NCBI GenBank assembly: GCA_014549065.1
Contig: JACDOX010000038.1
Coordinates: 3,169,719 to 3,233,718 of the forward strand
DNA from: Cardinalis cardinalis
Lineage: Eukaryota > Chordata > Aves > Passeriformes > Cardinalidae
Reading direction: 5' to 3'
DNA length: 64,000 nucleotides
Shown: piece by piece, positions 23,771 through 36,484 of the stretch
How positions within the stretch are numbered: the stretch's first letter is position 1
How the letters are laid out: each line of letters begins with the position of its first letter
Notes under the pieces: generated by a model
Seen by the model: only the letters and a program-made list of their open reading frames with translations
Told to the model about the DNA's origin: nothing
Databases searched by the model: none
Program-made: the position numbers and the translations under genes

Positions 23771-26700
23771 CATGGATAGTCTTTAAGCTGTTTGTCCCAG
23801 CAAAGATTTGGAGTCAATGGCATGTGTTTATTTGAGACTGGGTGTGCGAATTCTTCCTTCTGAATTTTTCCTTCTGAATTCTTCCTTCCCATGCCCCAAA
23901 CTGGCCAAAGGGCAAGAGCGCAGAGCAGCATGTCCTTGGGGCAGTTCTGCAGTCCATATTTCATCCCTTTTCNCTTCCTCTCTGCATGGTCCCATCCTTG
24001 CTGGCTGGAATTTGAGCTTCGTGAGTATCCTTGCAGTGGTGTCCTGTGAGAAGCAGCTGTGATCTTGTTTGGTTCCCAGTGTCCTGCTGGGATCCCAGTG
24101 GTTTGGGCTTCCAGATGTCAGGGACAGCTGGAGTTTGGGAGCTGCAATCTTCCTCCCCACTTAGAGTGGGGCCAGCCCAGCTTTCAGAGGAATGAGTTTT
24201 CTACCCGCAGGCACTGTGGATTTGTTTAGAGTGAAATGAACCTGCCCACAGTTGAAGCATGAGATTTCTCTTGCGGCAACACTCTGCCAAATTCACAGAG
24301 CCTCTAAGGTTGAGGGGACATCCTTCAGAAGGACTCATTGAATTCAGTTCAACTCCTGTAAGGGATGAAGGCTTTGTCTGGTTAGTGACATGGGAATACC
24401 TTTTGTCGCATGACTTTCTAGTGTGGCTGCACAGCTCCTTTGACTTCTGGTGTTTTGAAGCTTTAGGGCTGATTTCAAACAAATGGAACATTGGGATGGA
24501 ACTGAGAGATAACTCAGTTTTTATAACTTTCTTAAAACCTTCTAATTTTAAAAATTCCTTCAAGGTGTTCTGTGAAGATAGGGGATAAGTTAGAGAAGAG
24601 ATAACNTGAGAAAGAAACCTTCATTGAGACCCATTGTAGAGTGTTGTGGAGCTCAACCCCTGGTGAACATCAGAGAATCCACAGTAGAAGGCATTCCCTC
24701 TCTCTCTCTCTCTTGTGCACACTCAAATGTCTTCCATGCCATAAAACCACCGGCTATCAGGCTTCCTGGTCCCTCTTCTCTTGGTCCCAGATAGTCAGAG
24801 CTTTTGGAGCACCTATGGGCACAGTCACAGGTTCTTTGCTGCATGACTTGAAGGTAACTCCTGCAATAATTGCCTAGAAGCAGGGCTGAGAGGGAAGGGA
24901 CTGCTGTGCTGTGAGTGCCACAGCCGTGCTTCAAGCTTCTCCCATGGCACTGTGCTTCCACTAGGGCCAGATGCAAAAGCAAGGACAATCTCTGGGTGGT
25001 GATTTAGGGTGGCTGCAGTGATGCTCAGACCGCTGTGAATTACATAAACTACCCAGCCGACAGAGAGAGTCCCTTCAAGTAAGGCACGGATTTTGAGTGC
25101 CAAGCATCCCTGGGAAAGGCTTCTCTTTCAGAAAGTAGTTAGAGAAATCCTGGAAGGACCTTAAAGCCAAGAAGAGGAGGCAGAGTCCCTTGGAGATGGT
25201 GTTTGTGCCCTGAGGCCTGCCAGGAGCAGGCAGCACACTGAGCTGGGAAGAGGAATGATGCTCAGCTCCAGCATGAAGCTTAAGAAAGCAGCAGGAGCTT
25301 TGGCCTGGTTTCAGGGTGTCCCAAGAGGAGTCAAGAGTGTTTGGCAGGTTCTTAATGCATGCATTTCAAATGGGAGGCTCTTAGCACCGTTTAAGCAATG
25401 GTAGAATTAAGTGCTGGTTTTTCCAGTGCATGGGGCCCCAAGAGGACAAGGCTGACAAGGTCAGAATTTTAGGCCCAAATTGCAGCTGTATGTGACTTTT
25501 CTGGTTGCCTTGTATTCTCTCTCAGTTTTGGTCCTTCCACTCCCTCAGGCCCCAGTTTGCCTNTGTCCCTCCTATCCTGCCTGTCCATCCTTTCACTGGC
25601 TGTGTTTTATGCTGCCATCACACTAGTGACCTCAGTCCTGTGTCATCCCCTGTGCTACCTTGAGCTNCAAGTCAAAGGGATGATTGTGGCCATTGACACC
25701 TACCTCCTGACTCAGATTTGGGACTCTCCGCCCTCTGTTTCACTTTCCCTTCTCTTTTCTTTCCTCTGAAAAATGGAACCATACCTGTGGCCTTCTGCTC
25801 TTCTTCAACATGCTACAGATAAATGCCAATAACATTGGGACATCCATTAATAGAGAGTAAAGCAGAGGGAAATCACTTGGGAGCTGATAGGCTGGCTTTG
25901 TGCCAGCCAAGGACAGCACAGCTTTCATGGGTGCCATGTCACTCCTGTTCTTTCGTGTTCACACGTACATGAGGATGGCCAGGAGCCAAGGGCTTGTTGT
26001 AAATCTTGGGTGACACTGAAGAGTGTTGGAGCCCTACAACTAAATAAGCCCAGCACATGGAGGTGGTTATCTTGTACCTTCCCTATAAAACATATCCCGT
26101 GTTCTAACTCTTTCTCTTGCCCATGAATTCTCCACAACTCTTGCATCCCCCTTCCTTGGCTCTCTGCTGTGCTGGATTTGTTCATTCTTGCTTTCCCTGT
26201 CCTGTGCCTTCTTGCTCTGTTGCCTGAGAAGCAAGAGATGGAAACAGTCAACTCCATTGTCAGCACCTTTCAGGCCAGCAAAAAGGACAGAGTGTTGCTT
26301 CCTTGTGCTGCTGGACTCCAGTGCTGTGTGATTTATGTTCTTTTGGCTGTAGACAGTTAGAGGAGTGCAATAGTGCTGCCCCTCATTCCTGGCCTCCCTT
26401 TGACTATGGATTGCCAGGGTCAGGGAGCAGCTGCTCCCTAGAGGGCAGGACGTGGATGTGGTAGAGTTGGAGACCAGCACTCCTACAGCAATGTTGTAGC
26501 AGGATCTGATGGTGTTGAGCTGAGCTGAAATGGGGTGCTGGGCCATGGGCAGAGTTGCAGTAGGCCATGGATTGGGCTGGACTCAGCACCCTTAAAACCA
26601 GCATGGTGGTGGGGTGACAGGAACCATTGGGGTAAGAATGTCAAGGTCTGTGTATTTCTCATACATGGTTACCTTGGGGACCNAAGGGGACCAATGAGTT

Positions 26701-29190
26701 TGGCTTAAGGAGTGGCTTGATCCTTCCTGTGGTTGGTGGCTGAGGCAAGGCTACACGGCCCAGGTGGGANGTAGGCAGGGAGCAGGAATTTCTGCATGGT
26801 CCCCTTGGTTTTGGCAAACAGTAATGATAAATACCACCTTTTTTCCTGTCTATCCCTAACCCANCTCTTTCCTTTCCAGGCTACTAGGACATCTGCCCTT
26901 CCAAACCCTCTCTGTCCTGCCTGAGTGCAGCTCCTTGAGTGGGATGGGGTGGCTCTCAGGGATTGCTGGGCTTGCTGCAGAGGAACATGCAGAGGCCATG
27001 AGTTTCTTTCTGTGCATGTGCACCATGAACAAGCTACAGCAGGCAATGGTGACTTCAGCACACCTTTTGCAGCAGTCTGCCCTAGCAGAAGGGGTCAAAG
27101 CAAGTGGGCTGGGATGTTCCCATATGGAGCTGGATATTGTGCAGAGTAATTGGTGAGGTGAGACAGGCAGGCCAGAACATAATGCTCAGAGAAGGATGGT
27201 GGCTAAAATCTCTAATCCCTAAATCTTTCCACTGCTTGGTCAGGGGGTGCCCCTGGCCTCTGCTTGGGGTGGACATACTTTGGGCACCAAAGTGTAAAAA
27301 GCATGATAGTATCTGCCACTCCTTTGTTCAGTGGAAGAAATCAGGCTAAGTGAAGGAACGGTAGAGATGAAGGTAAAGGGACAGAGATGGTGTGGGGAAT
27401 TGGCTGTGTCTCTGCATGGAGTCACCTCTGGAAATGGAGGAACAAGGCAGGGACTGATGCTGAGGAATATCAGAGGCCTGTGGGTCCCAGCCTGTGGAGA
27501 GCCAGATGTGCCTCCTAGCTGGCATCTGGGGGAACAGCATCAAGAAATCATTTCTCATTGGATTACAAGGCTGAGAAACAAATCAACAGACTGTAAAAAC
27601 CTCTGCCTTCTGCTTCATTGCTGGCTGAGGCGAAGCTGAGGCAGCAGCTGAAGGCTATCATGTGACAATCATAAGTGACATGAGTTTGGTGGCCTCAGAT
27701 GATGAGCTGTGGGGAATTGAGGGTTTTTCTCTGTCTTTTCCATTGGTGTAGCTCTTCTCCCCCTTCCCTTCTCGGTCTTGGCTTTACTTTTTGGATTATT
27801 GAATATTTAAGTGTTTCTCTGTGACACTATCTCTGATCCCTTAATCCAGCTGGCCTGGTAATTCCACAGACTCAAATCAGCTCAGATTTCTCCACAGATG
27901 TAAGCCTTGTTCCTCAAGGGTTCACTCCTCCTTCATTTATCTTCCTTCATTTTATTTCTGCCCTTTGTGTCTCTGTGCTAGAAATTGGTTCAGCTTTTGC
28001 AGCAAAAGCTTCAGTGATATCTTTAGTGAGCAGCCTCCCCCCAAAATAAAANGGGCAAGAGGGGAATCTTTAGTTTTCATTAACCAAGGATCCTTTTCTC
28101 TATTTTTTAGTGTTTCCTTTCTCCTCAAAATTAAAATTAAAGAAAAAAAAAGAGCAGAGTGCCCATGTGTTTTATCTACTGTATGAAATTATTTCCTCTG
28201 TGCTGCCTGAGGACACCCCTGTCAGGCTCCTGTCTCAGCACAGTGGGAGAAGGGTTGAAGCTGTAGCTGGAGAGAAAGGTGCTTCAGGCTGTGTTTTGCA
28301 GCCAGAACAGGAGCTTGCCCAGAGCCCAGAAATACATTTGTTGTGGTTTAACAGGCAAATGTCACTTTGTCTGCAAGGTGTGTTTTCTTACAAAGGGGCA
28401 GTGTTCATAGCCCCCAAGGAGAGGTAGTAAAGTACGAAGGTGTAAACTGTGCACCACTCTTTGATGGAGGGTAAGATGGGTTATGTGCTTCAGATTAGGA
28501 GTTCTGGCATTGTTGGGTGAGAGACTGGAGGCTGGTATTTGACACACTGCCTGCTCCCCACCCCCCAACTGTGCTCAAGCCAGACTGGTTCACCTCAACA
28601 GCCTTGTCCATGCACCAAGAGTCAGGAACAATTTTTAGAGCAGAAGTGGTTACACGTGGTTTGAATTATTTATCCCTCTTGCATCAAGGAAAGAAGGAAA
28701 GGAAAAAAGTGTTTGGCTTTTTTGGGGGGGGGATGGTGGGGGGAGAAGCTTGTCTGCATTTTCCCTGCTTCATGCATTCTGTGTNCATCGTTTCCAGGCA
28801 GTTGAAATTTCATGGCTTTGGCTGTGCTTGGGGCTTGCCTTTGTTTACACTAGGGGTTTTGAGCCCCCGCAATAACAGCTTTATGTTTCCCACTCTCCTT
28901 TCCCTTCCCCTTCTACTCCCACGCCACTGCCTTCCCCCGGGTCCCTGGCTGTGATCACACTACTTAAGGGAGCCCAGATACCCTTCTGCATATCCCTGAT
29001 ATGACATTATACGTTGTGAGGGTTCCCTCCTGAAAGGCTTATCAGCACGGCAGGCAGTACCACACCTCTCTTGCTTGCACCCCCCTTAAGGTGTCTCTTC
29101 CCCATCTCCCTCTTCTCATGAAACATTGCTGTCTATACACTTCTCTCAAAGACCCTTCCAAATGATGCCTCTTCTTGTCTTTTGTGTTTT
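23771..29190. other. Non-coding stretch upstream of the ELFN2 coding exon
   Basis: No gene or mobile element recognised. Small tandem triplication of a CCTTCTGAATT-type unit at about 23853-23890; a CT dinucleotide run near 24697-24713; a G-run near 28724-28733. The region is most simply the last intron of ELFN2. Confidence 0.45.
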
Positions 29191-29199
29191 CTTTTCCAG
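29165..29199 (+). promoter_or_regulatory. ELFN2: Candidate splice acceptor (upstream alternative)
   Basis: A long pyrimidine tract ends in TTTTCCAG at 29192-29199, the strongest acceptor by eye in this area. If used, the coding exon would gain over 600 bases of leader with many out-of-frame ATGs, which argues that it is minor or a decoy. Confidence 0.35.
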
Positions 29200-29725
29200 A
29201 TCCCAGTGACAGATGGATCTCTCTNGTGCACATTTGCTCTTTCCTTCTCTGTATTTTTGTTTTCGACATGTTTGATTCGAAGCTCTGAAGCTTCTCAGAG
29301 GGAACCCAGGAAAGAAGGAAGAGAAGGAGTAGAAACCAAGGGAGCGTGAGCGACACAGGAGGCAGCCCTGCCTTGTTCTTCCAAATCGCACTGTGGAGGG
29401 GCNGGGGAAGACTAGAGGGAGAGGACTTGGGTTTGTTTTGGGGTGGTTTTGATGTGGGTGGGAGGGGAGAAAAGGGGAAAAAGTTTGTGAGTCGCTCATG
29501 AGCATCAAAGAAGATTCATTATCCTTGGCCTGAATTTCTGTTTAGAAAAGAAGCACAAGGTAGTTCCCTTCCAGACCAAACGTCCATGGTCATAGCTTTT
29601 GGGTGTTCTGGAAGAATATTGCATGTGTTCCACTTCCTCTATGCTCCTGGATTGACCCAGAGGGCAAGAAGAAATAATGCTGATGACATCTCATAGAACT
29701 GGGGTGCTCATTCCCTTCCATTGTT

Positions 29726-29748
29726 AAATCCCTGTTCTTGCCCCCTAG
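29726..29748 (+). promoter_or_regulatory. ELFN2: Candidate splice acceptor of the ELFN2 coding exon
   Basis: A pyrimidine tract ends in CCCCCTAG at 29741-29748, 88 bases before the chosen start codon. With this acceptor the only upstream ATG in the exon is the in-frame one at 29816, so the leader would not inhibit translation. I prefer it to the acceptor at 29199 on those grounds; RNA reads would settle it. Confidence 0.45.
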
Positions 29749-29836
29749 TTTCTTTTTGCCGTTGTCCTGAGATTTGGCGTTGGTTTTTGTTGGGGATTTC
29801 TTTTCCCCCATCCTGATGAGGGCACCACTACAGACC

Positions 29837-32242
29837 ATGCTGTGCCTGGGGTTGTGGGCAGCTGCCCTGCTCTGCTTGTTTTCCCCTGGCACCGTGCGAG
29901 GTGACTGCTGGCTGATTGAGGGGGACAAAGGGTATGTGTGGCTGGCTATCTGCAGCCAGAACCAGCCCCCGTATGAGACCATCCCCCAGCACATCAACAG
30001 CACGGTGCACGACTTGCGTCTGAACGAGAACAAGCTCAAGGTGGTGCTGTACTCCTCCCTCAACCGCTTCGGCAACCTGACTGATTTGAACCTGACCAAG
30101 AATGAGATCTCCTACATTGAGGATGGGGCTTTCATGGGTCAGTCAAACCTCCAGGTCCTACAGCTGGGCTACAACAAACTCACCAACCTGACAGAGGGCA
30201 TGTTGCGGGGCATGGCCCGCCTCCAGTTCCTCTTTGTGCAGCATAACCTAATTGAGCTGGTCACCCCTACTGCCTTCTCTGAGTGCCCCAGCTTGATTAG
30301 CATTGACCTGTCATCCAACCGCCTCAGCCGTCTGGAGGGCAACACTTTCACCAGCTTGAGCAACCTGATGGTGTGCGAGCTGGCTGGCAACCCCTTCAAC
30401 TGTGACTGTAGCCTCTATGGCTTCCTTAACTGGCTGGCTCTCTTCAACAATGTCACCAAGAACTATGACCGCCTCCAGTGTGAGACTCCACGGGAGTTTG
30501 CTGGGTATCCGCTTCTGGTGCCCCGGCCTCACCACAACCGCAATGCCATCACCATCTTCCAGTCCATGTGCAGAGGGGGCACCATCCCCTCCCTCTCCAG
30601 GGTCAACCCAACTCCTTACACCCCTGACTCCCAGCGAGATCTGGATGAGGGGTCAGCCATCAGCCCTGGGGATTTCCTCTCAGTCAAGCCTCCAGCCTCT
30701 TCCACCACTGACTCCTCCTTCAGTCCCAGCATCAAGCTACATGACGTCACAATCACTTCAGCCATCCTGATGGTCACCATCCCCATGCCCTACAGTAAGA
30801 TGTATGTGCTGGTCCAATACAACAACAGCTACGTTTCTGACATAGCAACACTGAAGAGCAAGAAGGAATATGTCACTGTCAACAAGCTGAAGGCCCACAC
30901 TGATTATACGTTCTGTGTGGCCTCTATCCGCAACAACAGGCGTTACAACCATACTTGTCTGACCTTTGCAACCCGGAGCAAAGGCAGGGAGGATCCTATT
31001 TCCAGTACTTCCACCACTACACACTATATTATGACCACCCTGGGTTGCCTCTTTGGGATGGTCATTGTCCTGGGGGTGGTGTACTACTGCCTGCGGAAGC
31101 GGAGGATGCAGGAGGAGAAACAGAAGTCACTCAATGTCAAAAAGACCATTCTAGAAATGCGCTATGGATCAGATATTGATACCAGTACCATGGTCCATCC
31201 TTCCCAGAAGCTGGGTGAGCCACCTGTCATTCCTGTCTCACGGATGTCCTCCATCCCTTCCATGATTGGGGAGAAGTTGCCCCCATCGAAGTCAATGGAT
31301 GCTGGGATGGAGACTCCTAAAGTCACCACTAAAGGTAACTACATTGAGGTGCGGACAGGTGGTGGGGATGGGCTGGAAAGAACCCAGCGAGATGAGGACC
31401 TGAGGGAGCTTGACAATGGGCAAGGCTCAGCTGCTGAGATCTCTACTATAGCCAAGGAGGTAGACAAGGTCAACCAGATCATCAACAACTGTATTGATGC
31501 CCTCAAGCTGGACACAGCATCTTTCCTGGGTGGTGGGACTGGTGTTGACTCAGATATGGCCTTTGAGTGCCAGTCCATCCCAGCCGGCTCCTCAAGTGGG
31601 CTAGAGCGGCCCAGCTTTCTTTCCCCACCCTACAAGGAAAGCTCCCACCACCCTTTGCAGCGCCAGCTCAGTGCTGATGCTGCTGTGGCCAGAAAGACCT
31701 GCAGTGTCTCCTCTAGCGGCTCCATCAAGAGCGCCAAGGTCTTCAGCTTGGATGTGCCNGACCACCCACCACTCAGCAAGTCTGACTCCAAATACATTGA
31801 GAAGGGCAGCCCACTAAACAGCCCTTTGGATCGTCTTCCCTTGGTGTCTCCGAGCGCCATCCACCACTTGGAGGTCAAGCCTTCTTACCATTGCAGCGAG
31901 CACCGTCACTCCTTCCCGGCCCTGTACTATGAGGAAAGCGCTGACACCTTGAGCCAGCGGGTGTCATTCCTCAAGCCACTGTCCCGGTCCAAACGAGACT
32001 CCACGTACTCCCAGCTCTCCCCCAGACACTACTTCTCGGGCTACTCCTCCAGCCCCGAGTACTCCTCAGANAGCACCCACAAGATCTGGGAGCGATTCCG
32101 GCCTTACAAGAAGCATCACAGGGAGGAGGTTTACATGGCAGCTGGGCATGCCCTGCGGAAGAAAGTTCAATTTGCCAAGGACGAGGATCTGCATGACATC
32201 CTGGATTACTGGAAAGGAGTCTCTGCTCAGCAGAAGCTGTGA
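29837..32242 (+). CDS. ELFN2: ELFN2: postsynaptic LRR-fibronectin III adhesion protein
   Basis: An 801-residue type I membrane protein, complete in one exon. Signal peptide 1-22; Cys-containing N-flank (C24, C39); five LRRs with exact 24-residue spacing from about 57 to 176; LRR C-terminal cap with C189, C191, C215 and C245; fibronectin III domain about 298-383; transmembrane helix about 397-418 followed by RKRR; long cytoplasmic tail. KVQF at 776-779 fits the RVxF motif for protein phosphatase 1, matching the alias PPP1R29. N-glycosylation sequons include N54, N80, N85, N117, N205, N329 and N371. The tail (YKESSHHPLQRQLSADAAV region and the C-terminal GVSAQQKL) identifies ELFN2 rather than ELFN1, which ends differently. 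In mammals ELFN2 binds group III metabotropic glutamate receptors across the synapse. The start at 29837 aligns with the mammalian Met and has A at -3; an in-frame ATG at 29816 would add seven residues. Ns at 31759 (Pro codon) and 32071 (Glu or Asp) fall at third codon positions. Confidence 0.97.
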   Translation: MLCLGLWAAALLCLFSPGTVRGDCWLIEGDKGYVWLAICSQNQPPYETIPQHINSTVHDLRLNENKLKVVLYSSLNRFGNLTDLNLTKNEISYIEDGAFMGQSNLQVLQLGYNKLTNLTEGMLRGMARLQFLFVQHNLIELVTPTAFSECPSLISIDLSSNRLSRLEGNTFTSLSNLMVCELAGNPFNCDCSLYGFLNWLALFNNVTKNYDRLQCETPREFAGYPLLVPRPHHNRNAITIFQSMCRGGTIPSLSRVNPTPYTPDSQRDLDEGSAISPGDFLSVKPPASSTTDSSFSPSIKLHDVTITSAILMVTIPMPYSKMYVLVQYNNSYVSDIATLKSKKEYVTVNKLKAHTDYTFCVASIRNNRRYNHTCLTFATRSKGREDPISSTSTTTHYIMTTLGCLFGMVIVLGVVYYCLRKRRMQEEKQKSLNVKKTILEMRYGSDIDTSTMVHPSQKLGEPPVIPVSRMSSIPSMIGEKLPPSKSMDAGMETPKVTTKGNYIEVRTGGGDGLERTQRDEDLRELDNGQGSAAEISTIAKEVDKVNQIINNCIDALKLDTASFLGGGTGVDSDMAFECQSIPAGSSSGLERPSFLSPPYKESSHHPLQRQLSADAAVARKTCSVSSSGSIKSAKVFSLDVXDHPPLSKSDSKYIEKGSPLNSPLDRLPLVSPSAIHHLEVKPSYHCSEHRHSFPALYYEESADTLSQRVSFLKPLSRSKRDSTYSQLSPRHYFSGYSSSPEYSSXSTHKIWERFRPYKKHHREEVYMAAGHALRKKVQFAKDEDLHDILDYWKGVSAQQKL

Positions 32243-32396
32243 CTCTTCCTCATAAGGAAACAATACAAACCAAGACCCCCCCTCCCCTCCAACTACCAGA
32301 AAAAAAAGCCACTTGACTGTGAAAAATAAACCAACAACAAAATACTCCTGACAAATACAAAACTGACAAAACCTTTTCTTAAAGTTTACAACTCTT

Positions 32397-32417
32397 ACAC
32401 ACACAGACACACACACT

Positions 32418-32455
<38 letters not shown>
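32397..32455. repeat. CA dinucleotide microsatellite in the ELFN2 3' UTR
   Basis: An imperfect AC run starts at 32397 and becomes pure at 32419-32454 (18 units). It lies about 155 bases after the stop codon, so it would be transcribed with the mRNA. Likely polymorphic in length. Confidence 0.95.
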
Positions 32456-32457
<2 letters not shown>

Positions 32458-35400
32458 CCGAATTGTCTCTACTGTGTTACGGGGACCATTGTTCTGCCCA
32501 CAGATGGTTGGGAGGAGCGCCCTGCACTGACACTGTGGTAACAACGTTGGAATGTGGGTGGGGGGGAATGGCCTGGGAGTGGGTGGCAGTGGTGGTAGGA
32601 GAAGGGCAAAGATGGACACTCACTGGGCATGAAACTCAGCTGTGAACTATTCATCTTTCTGTTCCTGTTGAAGGCTGATTTTTCTTTTGGGTGGGAGGAA
32701 AGGACTTTCGTTTAGAAAGCTTCCTTGTCCACCTTGTGCACCTACTATGCCAAATCTTCCATCACTAACTTTTTCCCTCTTCTTTAGCAGTGGAGGCTTT
32801 TCTCTTTCTCCTGTCCCCTTCCAAAAAAGGTGGGATTTGCTGGAAGAAGTTCTCTCCCTTCTTTTCCTTTGCCCTTCCCTATCCTCTCTGTTAAGGGTCA
32901 CTGGGTTTGAACTTCCTGTCCAGATACTTCACAAACCTCTGTCCTCCTCAGAGGAAGGAGGAGAGATGTGAAGGACCAAGGCAGGTAGGACCTGCCGTAT
33001 AAGAAGCTCCGTGCCNTTGCTGCTCTTCCTCCTTCCCTTCTCCTGCCACATTGCTGCTGATGAACACCAGCAATATGGAGGGACAGGCATTCTCCAGNCC
33101 TTCTCAGAGCCAGTTTTCTGCCAGTTGGTGGGGAGAAACAGGTTGTGAATATTCTCTTTGGCATGGCAAGCCAGGTCCTCAAGGAGTGGTGGAGGAAAAG
33201 GCAGGAAGGTCTGGTCTATCAGAGGTGTATGGGGTTCCCATTTCTCCACGAGTGTTACAGGTCAGAGGTCCTCCACACCTCACACGCCTATGCTCAGTCT
33301 GCCCTTGTCTAGTCAGTTTAAAACTCTCTGTTCATGTCCCCTTTACTATGAGGAAGGGACCTGGACAGGACCTCAGCAGAACAAATTTTCCATGAAGCCT
33401 CTGCAGCTCTTCCCAACTGATTTGCACCATGGGCTGTGGGGTGGGTGTCTGTGAGAAGAGTATCATCCAACCTCCTCACTTCCAGGTGAATGTGAAGAAC
33501 AGGATTTCAGTTGCTCATCTCACCNGGTTGGCCTCACAAGAGTCTTTCTCTTATATAAGCTAAGGACGTTCTGGCATGGATAGGGGACAGCCTAGGGTGA
33601 AGACAGGAGCACAGGGAACAAATGGGATGTGAGAATGGGGCCTGGGAGTAGCCCAAGAAGGATGGCCTGGAAGAAGCTCCCTTTGCGTGTGCAGCCACAC
33701 TGTGTGTGCCAGGATAGAGGAGGACTCCAGCATCNGGATGGCAGTGTTCCTTTGACTGCTTAGATGCCCTTGTGAGAGTGAGAACAACATATCATCTCCT
33801 AATCCTCACAGGTGTGACAAACTTTTCTTAGGGATCCTGTCATGTCTTGACAAAATCCCAGTTGCACTTGCTAGATCCCAGCCTCTGCCTCTTGCATAGA
33901 TCTGTCACANAGTTGACTGACAATAAGCCTACTGCCCTCTCCACCTATTCCCATTTTTGAGCAACGCAATAAAGCACAATCTTGGCACCATGTCCCCCAC
34001 TATTTTTCTGTCAGGCAGGAGGGCTGCCTGCTGAACTCATCTTTATGCAGCACAGTGAGTCTCCTCTCCATGATCTGCCCAACACTTGACCATAGTTCGC
34101 CTTTATCAGGATGACGGTGAGGGCCTATGTTATGTTGGCCCTCCCTGAGTAGTTATTTCCTCTTTGAGGTGCTCCTCGGAAGATCCAGTGTTTTTGGGGG
34201 CCCTGAGAGAAGGATGAGGATATAGGAGCTTCTCTAGGAGGGATTTACATGCTGCATGCAGAGAATTTGCCTGTTATCTGCCAGGGGTAGCAATGCCAGC
34301 TGTGAGAGCTGGCTTCCATGCCACACATGACAATTTCACTGTCTGTTAGTGAGGTGGAGCAGTAGGCAGAGTCTGGTGCATGATAACCAGAGCAGGTATC
34401 CCCAAAGTGTAAACCTATGAAGATCTGTGGAGTTTCTTCCTTGTAGGGATGCTGATGTTAACAATCCTAAGCTAGGTCCTGACCCCATTGCCTCAGACTT
34501 TTCACTGTCAGCCTGCTTTCCCACAGTCAAAGCATTATTTTGCCTTGGGTCCAGAGGTGTTCATGGGACTGACTCCACACGGTAANAGCCAATCCAACCC
34601 AGAGGAAGGGGTGTGTGTGCACATGTGTGTGTGCACCTGGGTGCAGGAGGATGAAGGGAAGTCACAAAGGGAAATCACGTCACTGCTGGCAGGTGTCCCT
34701 CCATGTTGGGGTCGTGCAACAAACCAAGATAATGGTAAATGCTGTGAGAGATGCTTAGGCACAACAGAGAGCTCCCCAGCTACCACACAGGGCAGACTCA
34801 GTGGTCTTCCAGCATGGCAACCATCCAAGCAGAAAAGACTAATGGCTGGGGCACAGAATTGGACAGAAAAAGGGGGATGACAGGCTAGGGGGGATGGAGT
34901 CTTGTTCCTCTCCCCAACTCTTCCCTCCCTGTGCTTCTTTGCCATGTGGTCTTGTAAACAGTTCTGCTCAGTCAATACTTTAGGGGGAGCATTAACTTAT
35001 AAAGGTTTCTGCTTTTTCGCCTCAGCAACTCAATGAGGCAGAAAAGAAAGGTCAGGGATACAGCTATCATCAGGCCCTTCTTTTTCTCTGGTGGGGGTAA
35101 GGCTGGATAGGAGGGAAAAGCCATTTCTCTCCCAGCTGTAGCCCCCACTTCAAACCATTGGATGAAGTTTGCACAAGATGGACTGTTCTGTGGGAAGAAG
35201 AGGGCAAGGAAGGGGAACAAAGTGTCTCACCTTCCTTCCTCCTCCCTTCTTCTTTGTCCTGCTCCCTCCCTCAGGATGAGGGCTCACAAAGTGATGCCAG
35301 CCCTGTTGGAGGAAAGCAGATTTAACGTTCTATTTGCATGACAATTTTACTGTATTTTTCTGAGCAAACACCTGTTGTGTATGTGCCAGTTTGTTGGAAT

Positions 35401-36484
35401 TTAACCTCCTCCCTCCAAGTCTCTCCTGTCCTTGTCCCTGTTTTCTCTGCTCCTTTCATTGATCTCTGATGTGATTTTATGAGAGACTCCTACCAGTTTG
35501 AGAGGGAACATACCACAAGGAGAACCCAAACCAATCACCCCATAAACCTCATTCCTTCCTCTTTTCAGTGTCCCCCTTTCCCTTGCTCCAAATGTGGTCT
35601 CTCAGCTGCTTTTNACAGTCATGTGTGTAAAGGGGTAGGTGTTATATACCGAAGGCCTGCTCTTTCTAGTGGCCATCGTTTCTCCTTGTTATTGAGGAAC
35701 AGGAGTGAGGCCTGTCAAGATAGATCATGTAAGAGAAATGGTCACCACCCTCCTTTTGCCCTGGTTGCTCTTTCCCAAAAAGCAAGGTTATTCTTGAGGG
35801 AATGTGGAGTGCTTTAGCTGAAGGGGAACCTCTGATACAGTGAAAATTTGATGTGCAGCTGATTACAACCACTTAGAAGATCTCCCACCACCTTCCTCTT
35901 ACTGGTTGCATAGACCTCTGGATTAGGTCTATCCTATGCATTCTCCACCCTGGCTGGCCTGACAGAGGGCAGGGCCTCAAAAACCTCTTTGTTGGGAAAA
36001 TGTGTAGAGACTGCCTGATGTTTCTAAGGCCTCTAAGGCTTGGCTTTGGCAAGTCCCTCAATGCTGCCTTCTCCCAGGGCAAAGTGGACTTCTGGGGCCA
36101 AACCAAGACCAAACCCTTTCACGCTTTATTTCTGGCAGAGAAAACAGGGGTTTGGTTCACCTCACTGGAAATTGTGGAGGGTGAGGAATGAGGTTGGGCA
36201 CAGACCTGCCCTCAAGTCCCAAGAACGGCCTGGGCTGGGGTTCTGCACCCAGGGGAGTGAAGGTGAGACTCTATTCCTCACAGTGGGGCANAGCTCTTTC
36301 CCATATCTGCTGGTGCTGCCCCAATTTATGCTGCAGTACCATGTTCCCTTCTCCCCCTCCCCACTCTTCCATACTGAATAAATCCCTCTTGAGGCAGGTG
36401 TGAAATATTCATGACTGACAAATGAAGAATTATGTTGGGCTGAGGAGGCCTCTGTGTGTTTGCAATGCTAATCAGCCTCCTTGG

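Noticed and set aside
29774..29836. ELFN2 reading frame extended upstream to 29774
   Set aside because: The codon at 29774 is TTG, not ATG. The first ATG is at 29816, and the mammalian-like start is at 29837.
29837..32242. Identity as ELFN1 instead of ELFN2
   Set aside because: The cytoplasmic tail blocks and the final residues (AQQKL rather than the ELFN1-type end) match ELFN2, as does the extracellular LRR cap.
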